The translations under genes were made by a program, and so were the position numbers. DNA of 24,350 bases from DATKWV01 sp035529405 (GTDB lineage Bacteria > Planctomycetota > Phycisphaerae > Sedimentisphaerales > Anaerobacaceae). The stretch spans positions 1 to 24,350 of the forward strand of contig DATKWV010000229.1 in NCBI GenBank assembly GCA_035529405.1, written 5' to 3'. This document shows, piece by piece, positions 1 to 8,195 of this stretch; within the stretch, counting starts at the first letter, position 1, and every line of letters begins with the position of its first letter. The notes below the pieces were generated by a model. The model ran no database searches. It had not been told where the DNA came from and was given only the letters and a program-made list of their open reading frames with translations.

Positions 1-2
1 CA

Positions 3-614
3 AATTCATGGCAAAAAATTGACACGCTACCGGACAAGGGTCTCGGCGGCAAAGGTTATTGGGACAATCGACATCTGCTTGCCGCTGACAGGGTAAATGG
101 CCGAAAATTTTACTATTACACTGACGGAAAACTATATCGAAGCACCGATAACGGCCTGACCTTCGCGCCCACTGCAGCTTCACTTCCGCCTTTAAGTAAT
201 GATGTACGCAGCGAGCGAATCGGCAACGATGTAAAAGCCGCACCATGGATTGAAGGCCAAGTCTGGGCCAGTTTTGACTCAAGAGGTTTGTATCGCTCCT
301 CTGACAGCGGCTCTTCATTTTCAAGGTTAAAAAATGTGGATAAGGTGCTTTTGTTTGATTTTGGCAGACCATTAAACAGAACCTCACCTCCGATTGTTTA
401 TTTATATGGTACGGTAAACGGTAAAGACGGTATTTTCCGGTCACTTGACTTTGGTGAAAAATGGCATGACATTACCCCTGCTGAAAAGATTGGTATCGGC
501 TGTGACCCACGTGTAATGGAAGCCAGCAAACAACATTGCGGCCTTGTCTTTGTCGGTACCAATGGCCGCGGCATATATTACGGCGTACCCGATGATTTTT
601 CAGCCGTCAGGTAA
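3..614 (+). CDS. C-terminal part of a secreted Asp-box (BNR) beta-propeller glycosidase, GH74-like (5' end outside window)
   Basis: The frame is open from the window edge to TAA at 612-614, giving about 203 residues of a larger protein. At least three Asp-box-like turns are visible: YRSTDNGLTF, YRSSDSGSSF and FRSLDFGEKW, spaced as in the blades of a beta-propeller. The end carries VFVGTNGRGIYYG, a closing-blade motif typical of GH74 xyloglucanases and related sialidase-fold proteins. Such enzymes are exported and cut plant or algal polysaccharides. The catalytic Asp residues and any signal peptide would lie upstream, so substrate specificity cannot be judged. Alternatives are a non-catalytic Asp-box or sialidase-like propeller. 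The fold is fairly sure; the GH74 assignment is moderate. Confidence 0.7.
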   Translation, partial: NSWQKIDTLPDKGLGGKGYWDNRHLLAADRVNGRKFYYYTDGKLYRSTDNGLTFAPTAASLPPLSNDVRSERIGNDVKAAPWIEGQVWASFDSRGLYRSSDSGSSFSRLKNVDKVLLFDFGRPLNRTSPPIVYLYGTVNGKDGIFRSLDFGEKWHDITPAEKIGIGCDPRVMEASKQHCGLVFVGTNGRGIYYGVPDDFSAVR

Positions 615-622
615 AAGTCGAT

Positions 623-653
623 ACTAAAACGCCGGTCGCTGGTTTTTTTTAGT
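623..653 (+). terminator. Possible Rho-independent terminator after the Asp-box protein
   Basis: ACTAAAAC at 623-630 can pair with the GTTTT...AGT stretch at 642-653 across a GC-rich loop, and the right arm contains an eight-T run. It begins nine bases after the stop codon. The stem is AT-rich with unpaired Ts, so this is only a candidate. Confidence 0.3.
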
Positions 654-719
654 ACTGTGTTTTAATCTTCTGCCGGGCAGCGGGGGTCGCGGTGACAAAT
701 CGTTGTTTTGCAGACTACA

Positions 720-2081
720 ATGGTTGAGCAGAAACGTTTACGCAGGTTGAACGACAGGCCGCCCAGAAAGGCCCTGTATGTCCTTTACTGGATGCAGGCT
801 GCCCAGCGGGCTGAATATAACCACGCACTGGAATATTCCATTCAAAGGGCCAATGAGCTTAAAAAACCGGTGGTTGTTGTCTTTGGCATAACGGACAATT
901 ACCCCCAAGCCAATCTGCGACATTACCATTTCATGCTCGAGGGCCTGCGGGAAACAAAAGACACTCTTGCAAAAAACGGTATAAGGCTGGTTATAAAACA
1001 CCGGCCGCCTGAGCTTGCCGTGGCGGAAATTGCCAAAAGAGCCTGTAATGTGGTTGTTGACGCAGGCCATACGCGCATCCAGCGAAAATGGCGGCAATAC
1101 GCCGCCCGGCATATCGATTGCATCGTGGAAGAAGTCGAGACTAATCTGATAGTGCCCGTTACGCAGGCTTCGGAAAAAGAAAACTTCTCAGCGGCGACCT
1201 TCAGGCCCGGAATAACTGCAAAACTTAAAGACTATCTGGTTAAACTACGACATACCGCCCCTGTACGAAGTTCTTTGAAAATGGATTTTGACAGCTTCGA
1301 CATAAGCGATGTAAACTCCGCGCTGGCAAAGCTTGATATTGACCGCAGTGTAAATGCCGTGGGACTGCCTGCGGGAACAACCGCAGCCCAAAAGCAGCTC
1401 AACATTTTCATAAAGAATAAATTAGACAAGTACCCGCAGCTGCGAAATGACCCGACCAAAGACGCTGCCAGCAATATGAGTGCTTATCTTCACTTCGGCC
1501 AGATTTCTCCGCTGTACATAGCGTTGAAGGTTTTGGACACCGTCAGCGGCGGCAGGGATGCCTATCTTGAAGAGCTTATTGTCCGCAGGGAGCTGAGCCA
1601 TAATTTTGTTTTTTTCAATCGCGATTACGATACTTTCGCATCACTGCCGAGCTGGGCCTCGAACACGCTTGTTTTGCACACCCGCGACAAAAGACAATAC
1701 CTTTATTCACTAAAGGAATTCGAACACGCCCGAACGCACGACCCTTACTGGAACGCCGCCCAAAAGCAGATGCTTATAACCGGAAAAATGCACGGGTATA
1801 TGAGGATGTACTGGGGCAAAAAAATTATCGAATGGAGCAAAAGTCCGCAGCAGGCGTTCAAGACCGCCCTTTATCTGAATAACAAATACGAGCTTGACGG
1901 TCGGGACCCGAACGGCTTTGCGTCGGTGGCATGGTGTTTCGGAAAGCACGACCGCGCTTGGGGCCAGAGAGACATTTTCGGCAAAGTAAGATATATGAGT
2001 GCCGGGGGTTTAAACCGAAAATTCGACCCCAATAAATATGTTGAAAAAATAGCCCTTCTCGAAAACAAAGCGAAAATATAA
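720..2081 (+). CDS. Class II CPD deoxyribodipyrimidine photolyase
   Basis: About 453 residues, the normal length for class II photolyases. These use FAD and blue light to split cyclobutane pyrimidine dimers in DNA. The N-terminal alpha/beta (antenna) domain starts with RRLNDRP and YVLYWMQAAQRAEYNHALEY, both class II signatures. The C-terminal FAD-binding part has the NMSAYLHFGQISP segment, LIVRRELSHNFVFFN, THDPYWNAAQKQM, HGYMRMYWGKK and the closing LDGRDPNGFASVAWCFGKHD. The Trp-rich motifs fit the class II electron-transfer chain. I take ATG 720 as start; an in-frame TTG at 708 adds four residues, and neither has a strong ribosome site. It stands alone, convergent with the following channel gene. 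Family identification is secure. Confidence 0.95.
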   Translation: MVEQKRLRRLNDRPPRKALYVLYWMQAAQRAEYNHALEYSIQRANELKKPVVVVFGITDNYPQANLRHYHFMLEGLRETKDTLAKNGIRLVIKHRPPELAVAEIAKRACNVVVDAGHTRIQRKWRQYAARHIDCIVEEVETNLIVPVTQASEKENFSAATFRPGITAKLKDYLVKLRHTAPVRSSLKMDFDSFDISDVNSALAKLDIDRSVNAVGLPAGTTAAQKQLNIFIKNKLDKYPQLRNDPTKDAASNMSAYLHFGQISPLYIALKVLDTVSGGRDAYLEELIVRRELSHNFVFFNRDYDTFASLPSWASNTLVLHTRDKRQYLYSLKEFEHARTHDPYWNAAQKQMLITGKMHGYMRMYWGKKIIEWSKSPQQAFKTALYLNNKYELDGRDPNGFASVAWCFGKHDRAWGQRDIFGKVRYMSAGGLNRKFDPNKYVEKIALLENKAKI

Positions 2082-2108
2082 AGGACACAGTACAAGTCGG
2101 TCGGTTTG

Positions 2109-3245
2109 TCAGTCTTTCTTTACATAGAGCGTCTGCGACGGGAAGGCAAATTCGATCTTTTCGGCCTCGAACCGCTTCATAATCTCGATGTTGACCCGTT
2201 CGTTGACCTCGTGGTAGAGCCAGTACTGGGCGGGTCTGACCCAGTAGCTGACATAAATATTCAGCGACCAGTCGTTGAAATCGCTGAAATATACCCTCGG
2301 CGGCCTTTCGGGGTCTGTGTTGACCTCGGGTACGCCGGCCAGAATTTCCTTTATGATTGCAACGGCCCTTTGGGCCTTTGCGTGGCCGCAGTCGTAGGTG
2401 ATGGTAATGTTGGATGTTCTTCGAATGTAAGGCCTTTTGCCGATATTTTCCACGGTTGTGTTTGCGATTATGCTGTTGGGGATTGTTACAAGGTGACCTT
2501 CCAGCGTGCGTATGCGGGTGCTCCTGAAGCCGACCTCTTCGACCGGGCCGTAATGTTCACCGACCCTGACAAGGTCGTCGATATGGAACGGCCGGTCGGC
2601 GAAAATGGTTATGGAAGCGAAAAAATTTGCGATTGTATCCTTGGCTGCCAGTGCTATGGCAATGCCCCCGACACCCGCACTTAAAAGAATGGCCTTTATT
2701 TCAGCGCCTAAAATGCCGTCTGCTATCCACAGCGCAGCGATAATTACAATCGTTGTTCGCAGCGACTTGCGTATCACCGGAACCAGCATATCATCCAGCT
2801 TTGTTTTGGTTTTGCCGGTCCACCGCAGCAGGTAGTGCTCGATAATATCCACAAGCCGATAGATGGCGTACGTAACGGCTATAGCTGCAACGGCCTTTCC
2901 GATTTTCAGCCACCACGCAGCGATGGTTGTGCTTATGCCCTCGTCCCCGAAGACCAGAATCGCCCTGCACAAAAGCAGCGTTACCGCAAAAAGTATAACC
3001 GACAGCGGTTTGACAAGACATTTGAACAACAGCGCAACAACAGCCGTAGCCGGCTTTTTTTCCGCGCGCTCGACGTACCTGCCGATTACAAATCGCAGTA
3101 TCTGCGCAGCGGCCATGGCAAACAGCACTATGACTAAAACAAGCACAAAGCGCCAGACCGCGTTGCCCTTCATAAGTTCGTAATTGATTGCCTTCAGCAG
3201 CCAGTCGGCTGCACAAATAAGGTTTGTTTGCAATGCAACGCTCAT
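2109..3245 (-). CDS. MscS-family mechanosensitive ion channel
   Basis: A 378-residue inner-membrane protein with about five hydrophobic segments (roughly 32-55, 70-95, 110-135, 164-180 and 185-212) followed by a soluble beta domain. The last helix, LLSAGVGGIAIALAAKDTI, is Gly/Ala-rich like the pore-lining TM3 of MscS. It is followed by FFASITIFADRPFHIDD and the beta-domain sequence GPVEEVGFRSTRIRT. This is longer than E. coli MscS (286 residues) and resembles the YnaI/YbdG-type channels that have extra N-terminal helices. Such channels open under membrane tension and release solutes on hypo-osmotic shock. The start is supported by a GGGAG ribosome site about seven bases upstream on the minus strand. 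It is convergent with the photolyase and divergent from the DUF4139 gene. Confidence 0.93.
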   Translation of the reverse strand: MSVALQTNLICAADWLLKAINYELMKGNAVWRFVLVLVIVLFAMAAAQILRFVIGRYVERAEKKPATAVVALLFKCLVKPLSVILFAVTLLLCRAILVFGDEGISTTIAAWWLKIGKAVAAIAVTYAIYRLVDIIEHYLLRWTGKTKTKLDDMLVPVIRKSLRTTIVIIAALWIADGILGAEIKAILLSAGVGGIAIALAAKDTIANFFASITIFADRPFHIDDLVRVGEHYGPVEEVGFRSTRIRTLEGHLVTIPNSIIANTTVENIGKRPYIRRTSNITITYDCGHAKAQRAVAIIKEILAGVPEVNTDPERPPRVYFSDFNDWSLNIYVSYWVRPAQYWLYHEVNERVNIEIMKRFEAEKIEFAFPSQTLYVKKD

Positions 3246-3434
3246 TTTTTATCTCCCTGACGAACAATTATCCGGATTTCTGTGAATAAGCAGGGCTTTT
3301 TTATATACTATCGGGGTGCTGATTTCCACTAAAACAGCCTTTTTGCGCACCGGATTTTTCTTTACTTATAAAAAAACCGTGCAAGAATAAACCATTATAC
3401 GACAGCTTAATCTTGGAATTCAGGGGTAATTAAA

Positions 3435-4832
3435 ATGAAACAGCCAATAACACCTTTTTTGCTGGTTTTTATGCTGGGTTGTCCGGTCGTGCTGGGCCGG
3501 CAGGAAAGCCAGCGTCAGCCGCCGGTATCGCTGACCGTCTATAACAATGACTTTGCCGTTGTCAGCCAGCTTCGGCCCGTTGAGTTCGAGAAGGGATTGA
3601 ACACCATAAAATTTACCGACATTGCCTCGGCTATCGACCCTGCGACTGTGGGCCTGGAGTTTGTCAACACTCCGGCATCGGTATCGATACTTGAACAAAG
3701 TTACGAATACGACCTTGCAAGTATGGATAGTATTCTGATGCGCTGCATCGGCAAAAATATAACCGTTGTGCTCAAAGGCAGCGGCGCAGATACCGGCAGG
3801 GTATTGACAGGGACACTTCTTGCTGTGGTTGAAAATAATCCGGTTTTGAAAAGCCAGGAGGGCAAAATTGAAATCCTCAATACAGACAGCATCGAAGCAA
3901 TTACACTCAAAGAATCTGTCCAGGATTTGGTCACGCAGCCTACGCTGGTTTGGCTGGTCACAGCAGGCGAAAAAGGCAGACAACTTTGCAGGCTGACCTA
4001 TATGACGGCAAAAATGAACTGGAGTGCCGATTACTCGGCTGTGGTAAATAACGACCAGAGCAAACTGGATTTTACGGGCTGGGTGACAATCGACAACAGA
4101 AGCGGTGCAGCCTATGAGAACGCCGGTATAAAACTTATAGCCGGCCAGGTCCGACGGGGTCCGGAACGGCTCGAAAGGTTTAAGGGCAGGGCACTTGCAC
4201 TGGCTGAAGAAATGGCCGCACCGGCCTTTGAAGAAAGGGCGTTCGCCGAGTACCATTTATATACGCTTGACAGGCCGGCCACCATAGATAAAGACCGGTC
4301 AAAGAGAATGCAGCTTATCGACACCGCCATGGCTGTGCCGGCAGCAAACCTTTATATTTATGACCGCAGCGTAAATACCCGCAGCGTCCAGGCAAAAATC
4401 GAATTCGAAAACCGCAAAGAAAACAACCTCGGCATACCTTTGCCTGCCGGTACGGTGCGGGTGTACAAAAAAGACCGGCTCGATGAAAGCCTGCAGTTTA
4501 TTGGCGAGGACCAAATAAACCACCTGCCAAAAAATGAGAAGGTAACTTTATATATCGGCAGCGCTTTCGATATAAAACCGGAATATACACTGCTGGACAG
4601 CACCGAACAGCGCCGTATGAGACGCCAGGGCCACAAGGTCGAGCTTAGAAACGCAAAAGCTCAGGCCGTCGAGGTTTTTGTCGATGAAAAATTCCCCGGG
4701 CACGTCAACTGGACGATTGAGCAGTCAACGCATAAATACGAAAAAACCGATGCCCGCACGGCCAGGTTCACCGTGAAAGTCGCTGCCGATTCGACATCTG
4801 TGCTTGAATATACCGCCAGCCAAACCTGGTGA
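3435..4832 (+). CDS. DUF4139 domain-containing exported protein
   Basis: A 465-residue protein. The N terminus (about 1-21) is a signal peptide; an MLGC sequence at 13-16 could serve as a weak lipobox. Residues ~30-150 form a beta-rich domain beginning SLTVYNNDFAVVSQLRPV. The stretch LTYMTAKMNWSADYSAVV, followed by DFTGWVTIDNRSG and AGIKLIAGQV, is the DUF4139 hallmark (about residues 190-460). The C-terminal part is a run of immunoglobulin-like strands. The biochemical role of DUF4139 proteins is not established; they are surface or periplasmic. The start is supported by AGGGGT about eight bases upstream. A direct-repeat copy follows 40 bp after the stop. Family sure, function unknown. Confidence 0.85.
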   Translation: MKQPITPFLLVFMLGCPVVLGRQESQRQPPVSLTVYNNDFAVVSQLRPVEFEKGLNTIKFTDIASAIDPATVGLEFVNTPASVSILEQSYEYDLASMDSILMRCIGKNITVVLKGSGADTGRVLTGTLLAVVENNPVLKSQEGKIEILNTDSIEAITLKESVQDLVTQPTLVWLVTAGEKGRQLCRLTYMTAKMNWSADYSAVVNNDQSKLDFTGWVTIDNRSGAAYENAGIKLIAGQVRRGPERLERFKGRALALAEEMAAPAFEERAFAEYHLYTLDRPATIDKDRSKRMQLIDTAMAVPAANLYIYDRSVNTRSVQAKIEFENRKENNLGIPLPAGTVRVYKKDRLDESLQFIGEDQINHLPKNEKVTLYIGSAFDIKPEYTLLDSTEQRRMRRQGHKVELRNAKAQAVEVFVDEKFPGHVNWTIEQSTHKYEKTDARTARFTVKVAADSTSVLEYTASQTW

Positions 4833-4871
4833 TTCAATAGCACATAGCATGTAGCTGACATAACACCCCCG

Positions 4872-4893
4872 GCGGCTGGCCAATAAAACAATA
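4872..4893 (+). repeat. Direct repeat, left copy (pairs with 5751-5773)
   Basis: The 17 bases gcggctggccaataaaa at 4872-4888 recur exactly at 5751-5767. Allowing one inserted T, the match continues through CAATA. The copies flank the two small membrane-protein genes and their AT-richer DNA. Confidence 0.8.
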
Positions 4894-4944
4894 ACCACAC
4901 GGTGATGCTGAGAAGAAAACACTAAAAGTTTAGAAGAGACAGAA

Positions 4945-5145
4945 ATGCGTATATTGCTAAGGATTTTGCCATTTGCGGTTTTCATTTGGCTCATCTGTTA
5001 TTTCTTTTATTCCCTTGGCAAAAGAAAAGCCTTACAAGACTATAATCAAAAGTCCCGGAACAGACGCCGAAGAAGCAAGGTCGTTGAGTCTTCAGTAGTG
5101 GAAGAAGAAAACGATGCTGACGATACCGTTCATCAAAAGCAGTAA
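4945..5145 (+). CDS. Small single-pass membrane protein, unrecognised
   Basis: A 66-residue product. Residues 1-24 are hydrophobic (LLRILPFAVFIWLICYFFY) and are followed by a Lys/Arg-rich stretch containing NRRRRSK, then an acidic, Glu/Asp-rich tail. This predicts one transmembrane helix with the basic side cytoplasmic. AGAAGAGA lies upstream of the ATG at ribosome-site distance. No family is recognised. It sits 60 bp after the left direct repeat and 77 bp before a Yip1-like membrane-protein gene in the same orientation, so the two probably travel and are transcribed together. The composition is more AT-rich than the flanking genes. A real gene is likely but not certain. Confidence 0.6.
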   Translation: MRILLRILPFAVFIWLICYFFYSLGKRKALQDYNQKSRNRRRRSKVVESSVVEEENDADDTVHQKQ

Positions 5146-5222
5146 TAGGCTACTGCAGCTCGGCTTGGGTGCAGTAAAGTTAAAATAAAACACTAAAATT
5201 ATAATTGGAGGTAAAAGAGAAA

Positions 5223-5750
5223 ATGACTGATTTTGCTAACCGCATTTTTCGAGCAGCCAGACTGGATGTTGCCTTATATGAGGAAGTCGAGGCTGATAAG
5301 TCTGCGTTAGGTCAGGCTATGAGCGTCGTGGTTTTGTCCAGTATAGCAGCTGGAATAGGGAATACTTCAAAAGCGGGGCTTTACGGAATGCTGATGATGG
5401 TAGTTATAGCTCTTGTTGGATGGTATATCTGGGCGTACTTGACTTATTTCATTGGTACAAAATTGCTTCCAGAGCCACAGACTAAAGCTGATCACGGAGA
5501 GTTGTTGCGAACAATTGGTTTTTCGAGTTCTCCCGGGCTGATTCGAGTGCTTGGCATTATACCGGTTTTGCGAAACATTGTTTTCCCAATTGCCGCAATC
5601 TGGATGCTGGTCGCAATGGTAATTGCAGTCAGACAAGCTCTTGATTACAGCAGCACACTCCGTGCCATAGGGGTTTGCCTGGTCGGTTGGATTATTCAAA
5701 TGGTACTGTTTGTATTATTGTTTTCTATTTTCGGTGGCTTTCCAAAGTAA
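5223..5750 (+). CDS. Yip1-family integral membrane protein
   Basis: A 175-residue protein with an N-terminal soluble segment (DFANRIFRAARLDVALYEEV) and about four or five hydrophobic helices. This is the layout of bacterial YIP1/DUF1282-type proteins, including the LLRTIGFSSSPGLIRVLGI segment between helices, where these families carry a conserved F(S/A)xxP stretch. No enzymatic residues are evident; bacterial members have no established role. I choose ATG 5223 and not the in-frame TTG at 5205, because the GGAGG ribosome site (5207-5211) overlaps that TTG and fits the ATG. The stop is directly abutted by the right copy of the direct repeat. Codon use is AT-richer than in neighbouring genes. 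Confidence 0.75.
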   Translation: MTDFANRIFRAARLDVALYEEVEADKSALGQAMSVVVLSSIAAGIGNTSKAGLYGMLMMVVIALVGWYIWAYLTYFIGTKLLPEPQTKADHGELLRTIGFSSSPGLIRVLGIIPVLRNIVFPIAAIWMLVAMVIAVRQALDYSSTLRAIGVCLVGWIIQMVLFVLLFSIFGGFPK

Positions 5751-5773
5751 GCGGCTGGCCAATAAAATCAATA
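5751..5773 (+). repeat. Direct repeat, right copy (pairs with 4872-4893)
   Basis: The copy begins at the first base after the stop codon of the Yip1-like gene. It matches 4872-4888 over 17 bases, then differs by one extra T before CAATA. The distance between copies is 879 bp. Confidence 0.8.
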
Positions 5774-5786
5774 GAAGGATAAAAAA

Positions 5787-5819
5787 ATGATTGGCAAAAT
5801 TGCAGAACTCAACGTATAG
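5787..5819 (+). CDS. Ten-codon open frame with its own ribosome site, possible leader peptide or gene remnant
   Basis: ATG 5787 starts MIGKIAELNV and ends with TAG. It is preceded by GAAGGA at a suitable distance and ends 20 bp before the ATG of the glycoside hydrolase gene, which has its own GGAGG. It could be a translated leader, or the start of a gene cut off by recombination at the direct repeat. Translation cannot be shown from sequence. Confidence 0.3.
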   Translation: MIGKIAELNV

Positions 5820-5839
5820 TAAAAGATGGAGGTATCAAA

Positions 5840-7240
5840 ATGGCTTTTCGACAATTCACTTTTGTTGGGCTTATAATTTGTTCATTGTTCCTGTCGGTGG
5901 TTTGTCAGGCGGCAGGGCCTTTACGCGTCAGCAAAGTAAACAGCAGGTACTTTACCGATGACACGGGCAGGGCCGTTTATCTGACCGGCTCTCACACCTG
6001 GCATAATCTAACGGACATGGGCCCCGGCGACCCGCCGCCGAAATTCGACTATGAAGGATTTCTCGATTACCTGGAAAGTCACAATCACAATTTTTTCAGG
6101 CTGTGGACGTGGGAGCTGGTCGGCTGGGATACCTTCAATAACTCAATAAGCGCCGGAAGGTTTCATATCGTTGCGCCGCATCCCTGGGCGCGCTCAGGGC
6201 CGGGGCCGGCACTGGACGGTAAACCCAGATTTGACCTGAAAAAATTTGACCCGGAATACTTCGGGCGTCTTCGGCGACGCGTCCAGGCTGCACGCGACAG
6301 GGGAATGTATGTTTCGGTGATGCTGTTCGAGGGCTGGGCAATGCAGTTTTGTCCGGATGCGTGGAAGTATCATCCGTTTAACCCCGGCAACAACATTAAT
6401 GGTATCAATGGCGACTTGAACGGTGACGGCAGGGGATTCGAACTATATACCCTCAAGGACCCGGCCCTGACCGCACTGCAGGAAGTTTACGTGAAAAAGG
6501 TAATCGACACCGTCAACGAATATGACAATGTGCTGTACGAAATATCCAACGAAAATCACCCGCCCTCGACACAGTGGCAATATCACATGATAAACTTTAT
6601 TCACAACTGCGAGGCCGGAAAGCCCAAACAACATCCTGTGGGAATGACTTTTCAGTACCGCGGCGGCAGCAACAGGGACCTGTTTAACAGCCCTGCAGAG
6701 TGGGTCAGCCCCAATCCCGAGGGCGGCTACAATGACCAGCCGCCTGCATCGGACGGCAGAAAGGTTATTATCAGCGACACCGACCACCTTTGGGGTATCG
6801 GCGGCAACAGGCAGTGGGTATGGAAAAGTTTTTTAAGGGGTCTTAGCCCCATCTTTATGGACCCCTATGACGCCCTGATATTGGGCGAAAAGCCCTTCAA
6901 TCCGAAATGGGAACGTTTAAGACAGGCGATGGGGCATACACGCATGTATGCCGAAAAAATGGATTTGATTAACATGACGCCTTCGGATTTATCCAGCACC
7001 GGCTACTGTCTGGCCAACTCACCGACGGAGTTTCTCGTGTATCAGCCTGTTTCCAACGGAAAGTTTACAGTACACACCACCGGCGGCACATACCGGTACG
7101 AGTGGTTTAATGTCGAGCAGGGCAAAGTGGTTGAAACCGGCAAAATCGAACTTAAATCCGCTAAGGAGAGCTTCAATCCGCCTTTTGCCGGTGACAGCGT
7201 GCTTTATCTGAAAATGTGTTTGCCTGAAAGTACCCGTTAA
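5840..7240 (+). CDS. Secreted glycoside hydrolase (TIM-barrel, clan GH-A-like) with C-terminal collagen-binding-like domain
   Basis: A 466-residue protein with an N-terminal signal peptide (hydrophobic ~8-22, likely cleavage after CQAA at 22-25). A short entry strand (YFTDDTGRAVYLTGSHTW) leads into a barrel domain with NFFRLWTWE near 85-92 and VLYEISNENHPP at 231-242. Glu238 in SNENH sits where clan GH-A enzymes keep the acid/base. The expected nucleophile strand reads VIISDTDHLWGIGG (309-322), with Asp in place of an obvious Glu. The last ~90 residues (NSPTEFLVYQPVSNG onward) resemble the putative collagen-binding domain often attached to DUF4038/GH140-type and related enzymes. The substrate is unknown, probably plant or algal polysaccharide. 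The start has a good GGAGG eight bases upstream. Confidence 0.82.
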   Translation: MAFRQFTFVGLIICSLFLSVVCQAAGPLRVSKVNSRYFTDDTGRAVYLTGSHTWHNLTDMGPGDPPPKFDYEGFLDYLESHNHNFFRLWTWELVGWDTFNNSISAGRFHIVAPHPWARSGPGPALDGKPRFDLKKFDPEYFGRLRRRVQAARDRGMYVSVMLFEGWAMQFCPDAWKYHPFNPGNNINGINGDLNGDGRGFELYTLKDPALTALQEVYVKKVIDTVNEYDNVLYEISNENHPPSTQWQYHMINFIHNCEAGKPKQHPVGMTFQYRGGSNRDLFNSPAEWVSPNPEGGYNDQPPASDGRKVIISDTDHLWGIGGNRQWVWKSFLRGLSPIFMDPYDALILGEKPFNPKWERLRQAMGHTRMYAEKMDLINMTPSDLSSTGYCLANSPTEFLVYQPVSNGKFTVHTTGGTYRYEWFNVEQGKVVETGKIELKSAKESFNPPFAGDSVLYLKMCLPESTR

Positions 7241-7304
7241 CGGCTGTGAAGTCGCCGCCCTGATTTGCAGTCGGGGTCAGCAGGTAAAGAAACCTCATAT
7301 ACGC

Positions 7305-7940
7305 CTACTTGAGTTCCACGGACCAGTAGGCATGGTCGAGGAATTGCTTCCAGCTCTGATACCTCTGGCGTCCGATGCGCACATGAACAAGCGAATTGTA
7401 TTTCGGCTTTACGGGTTTGGTTACTAAAGTCATACCGGCCTGCTGAGGCGTTCGTCCCCCTTTTTTTATATTGCATTGCACGCACGAACAGACCATATTG
7501 GCCCATACGGGTTTTCCCCCCATGCTCCGGGGGATAACATGGTCCAGTGACAACTCGCTGGTTGGATACCGCCTGCCGCAATACTGACACCTGTTTTTGT
7601 CGCGGGCGAAGATATTTCTGCGATTGAACTTCACGTTGCTGCTTGGCAGACGGTCGTAAAATAAAAGCCGGATAACCCGCGGCACGGCAATATGAAAATT
7701 GACCGTTGATATCCAGTCATGGCCGTCGGGTTCGAAATTGCGCTTCACCTGACTGGCCTGGCACCAGCTTTGAAAATCATAGCCGCAATATGTACCTTCC
7801 TCAAGGCTGACCACCTCGGCCAACTGGCGAAAAAGAAGCGAGAACGCCCTCTTAGCGCCGGCTACACGAATTGCCATGTAGTGCCTGTTGAGCACAAGGA
7901 CGCTGCAATCGAGGCCTGATTTTAGCTCGTTACCAACCAT
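7305..7940 (-). CDS. HNH endonuclease-fold protein of the type common in Planctomycetota
   Basis: About 211 residues. The N-terminal half begins SVLVLNRHYMAIRVAGAKRA and has no catalytic signature. The C-terminal half carries the HNH module: FARDKNRCQYCGR (first CxxC), then ELSLDHVIPRSMGGK (the DH of the active site), then NMVCSCVQCNIKKGGRTP (second CxxC and the Asn), so metal-binding and catalytic positions are intact. Such chromosomal HNH proteins are widespread in planctomycetes and other phyla; their role is unknown. I prefer ATG at 7940 over an in-frame TTG at 7964; an AAGGCGG sequence lies a little far upstream. It is convergent with the glycoside hydrolase gene. Confidence 0.85.
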   Translation of the reverse strand: MVGNELKSGLDCSVLVLNRHYMAIRVAGAKRAFSLLFRQLAEVVSLEEGTYCGYDFQSWCQASQVKRNFEPDGHDWISTVNFHIAVPRVIRLLFYDRLPSSNVKFNRRNIFARDKNRCQYCGRRYPTSELSLDHVIPRSMGGKPVWANMVCSCVQCNIKKGGRTPQQAGMTLVTKPVKPKYNSLVHVRIGRQRYQSWKQFLDHAYWSVELK

Positions 7941-8049
7941 GTTTTTGCTTTGGCCGCCTTTCAACAGGGCAAATAATAAAAAACCACCGCTGGCGGCGAC
8001 TAAAAATTATCAATCCTTTGCTGTGTTTCGGTGTTCGGGACCGAATACA

Positions 8050-8120
8050 TCAAAAAAAAATCTAAAAAAAACACACTTTTATCTGCGACACCGGAAAATA
8101 TCCGATGCCGGCACATGTCG
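8050..8120 (-). terminator. Candidate terminator for the cold-shock transcript
   Basis: On the minus strand CGACA(TGTG)CCGG (8120-8108) pairs with CCGGTGTCG (8094-8086), leaving a four-base bulge. Long T runs follow at about 8077-8069 and 8060-8052. It lies 75 bp downstream of the cold-shock stop. The gap between stem and T tract is larger than usual. Confidence 0.35.
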
Positions 8121-8195
8121 GGCAATCAAGGGGTGGAAACTGCAGGATTTGCTGTAACAAAGAATTGTCCAACGAAGAAGCTGAACCGACAAATC

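Noticed and set aside
2106..2684. Plus-strand open frame of 192 codons over the channel gene
   Set aside because: Complement of the MscS coding sequence; low-complexity Val/Asp-rich product with no family.
3420..4256. Minus-strand open frame of 278 codons over the DUF4139 gene
   Set aside because: Antisense shadow without ribosome site or motif; the plus strand has a signal peptide and a known domain.
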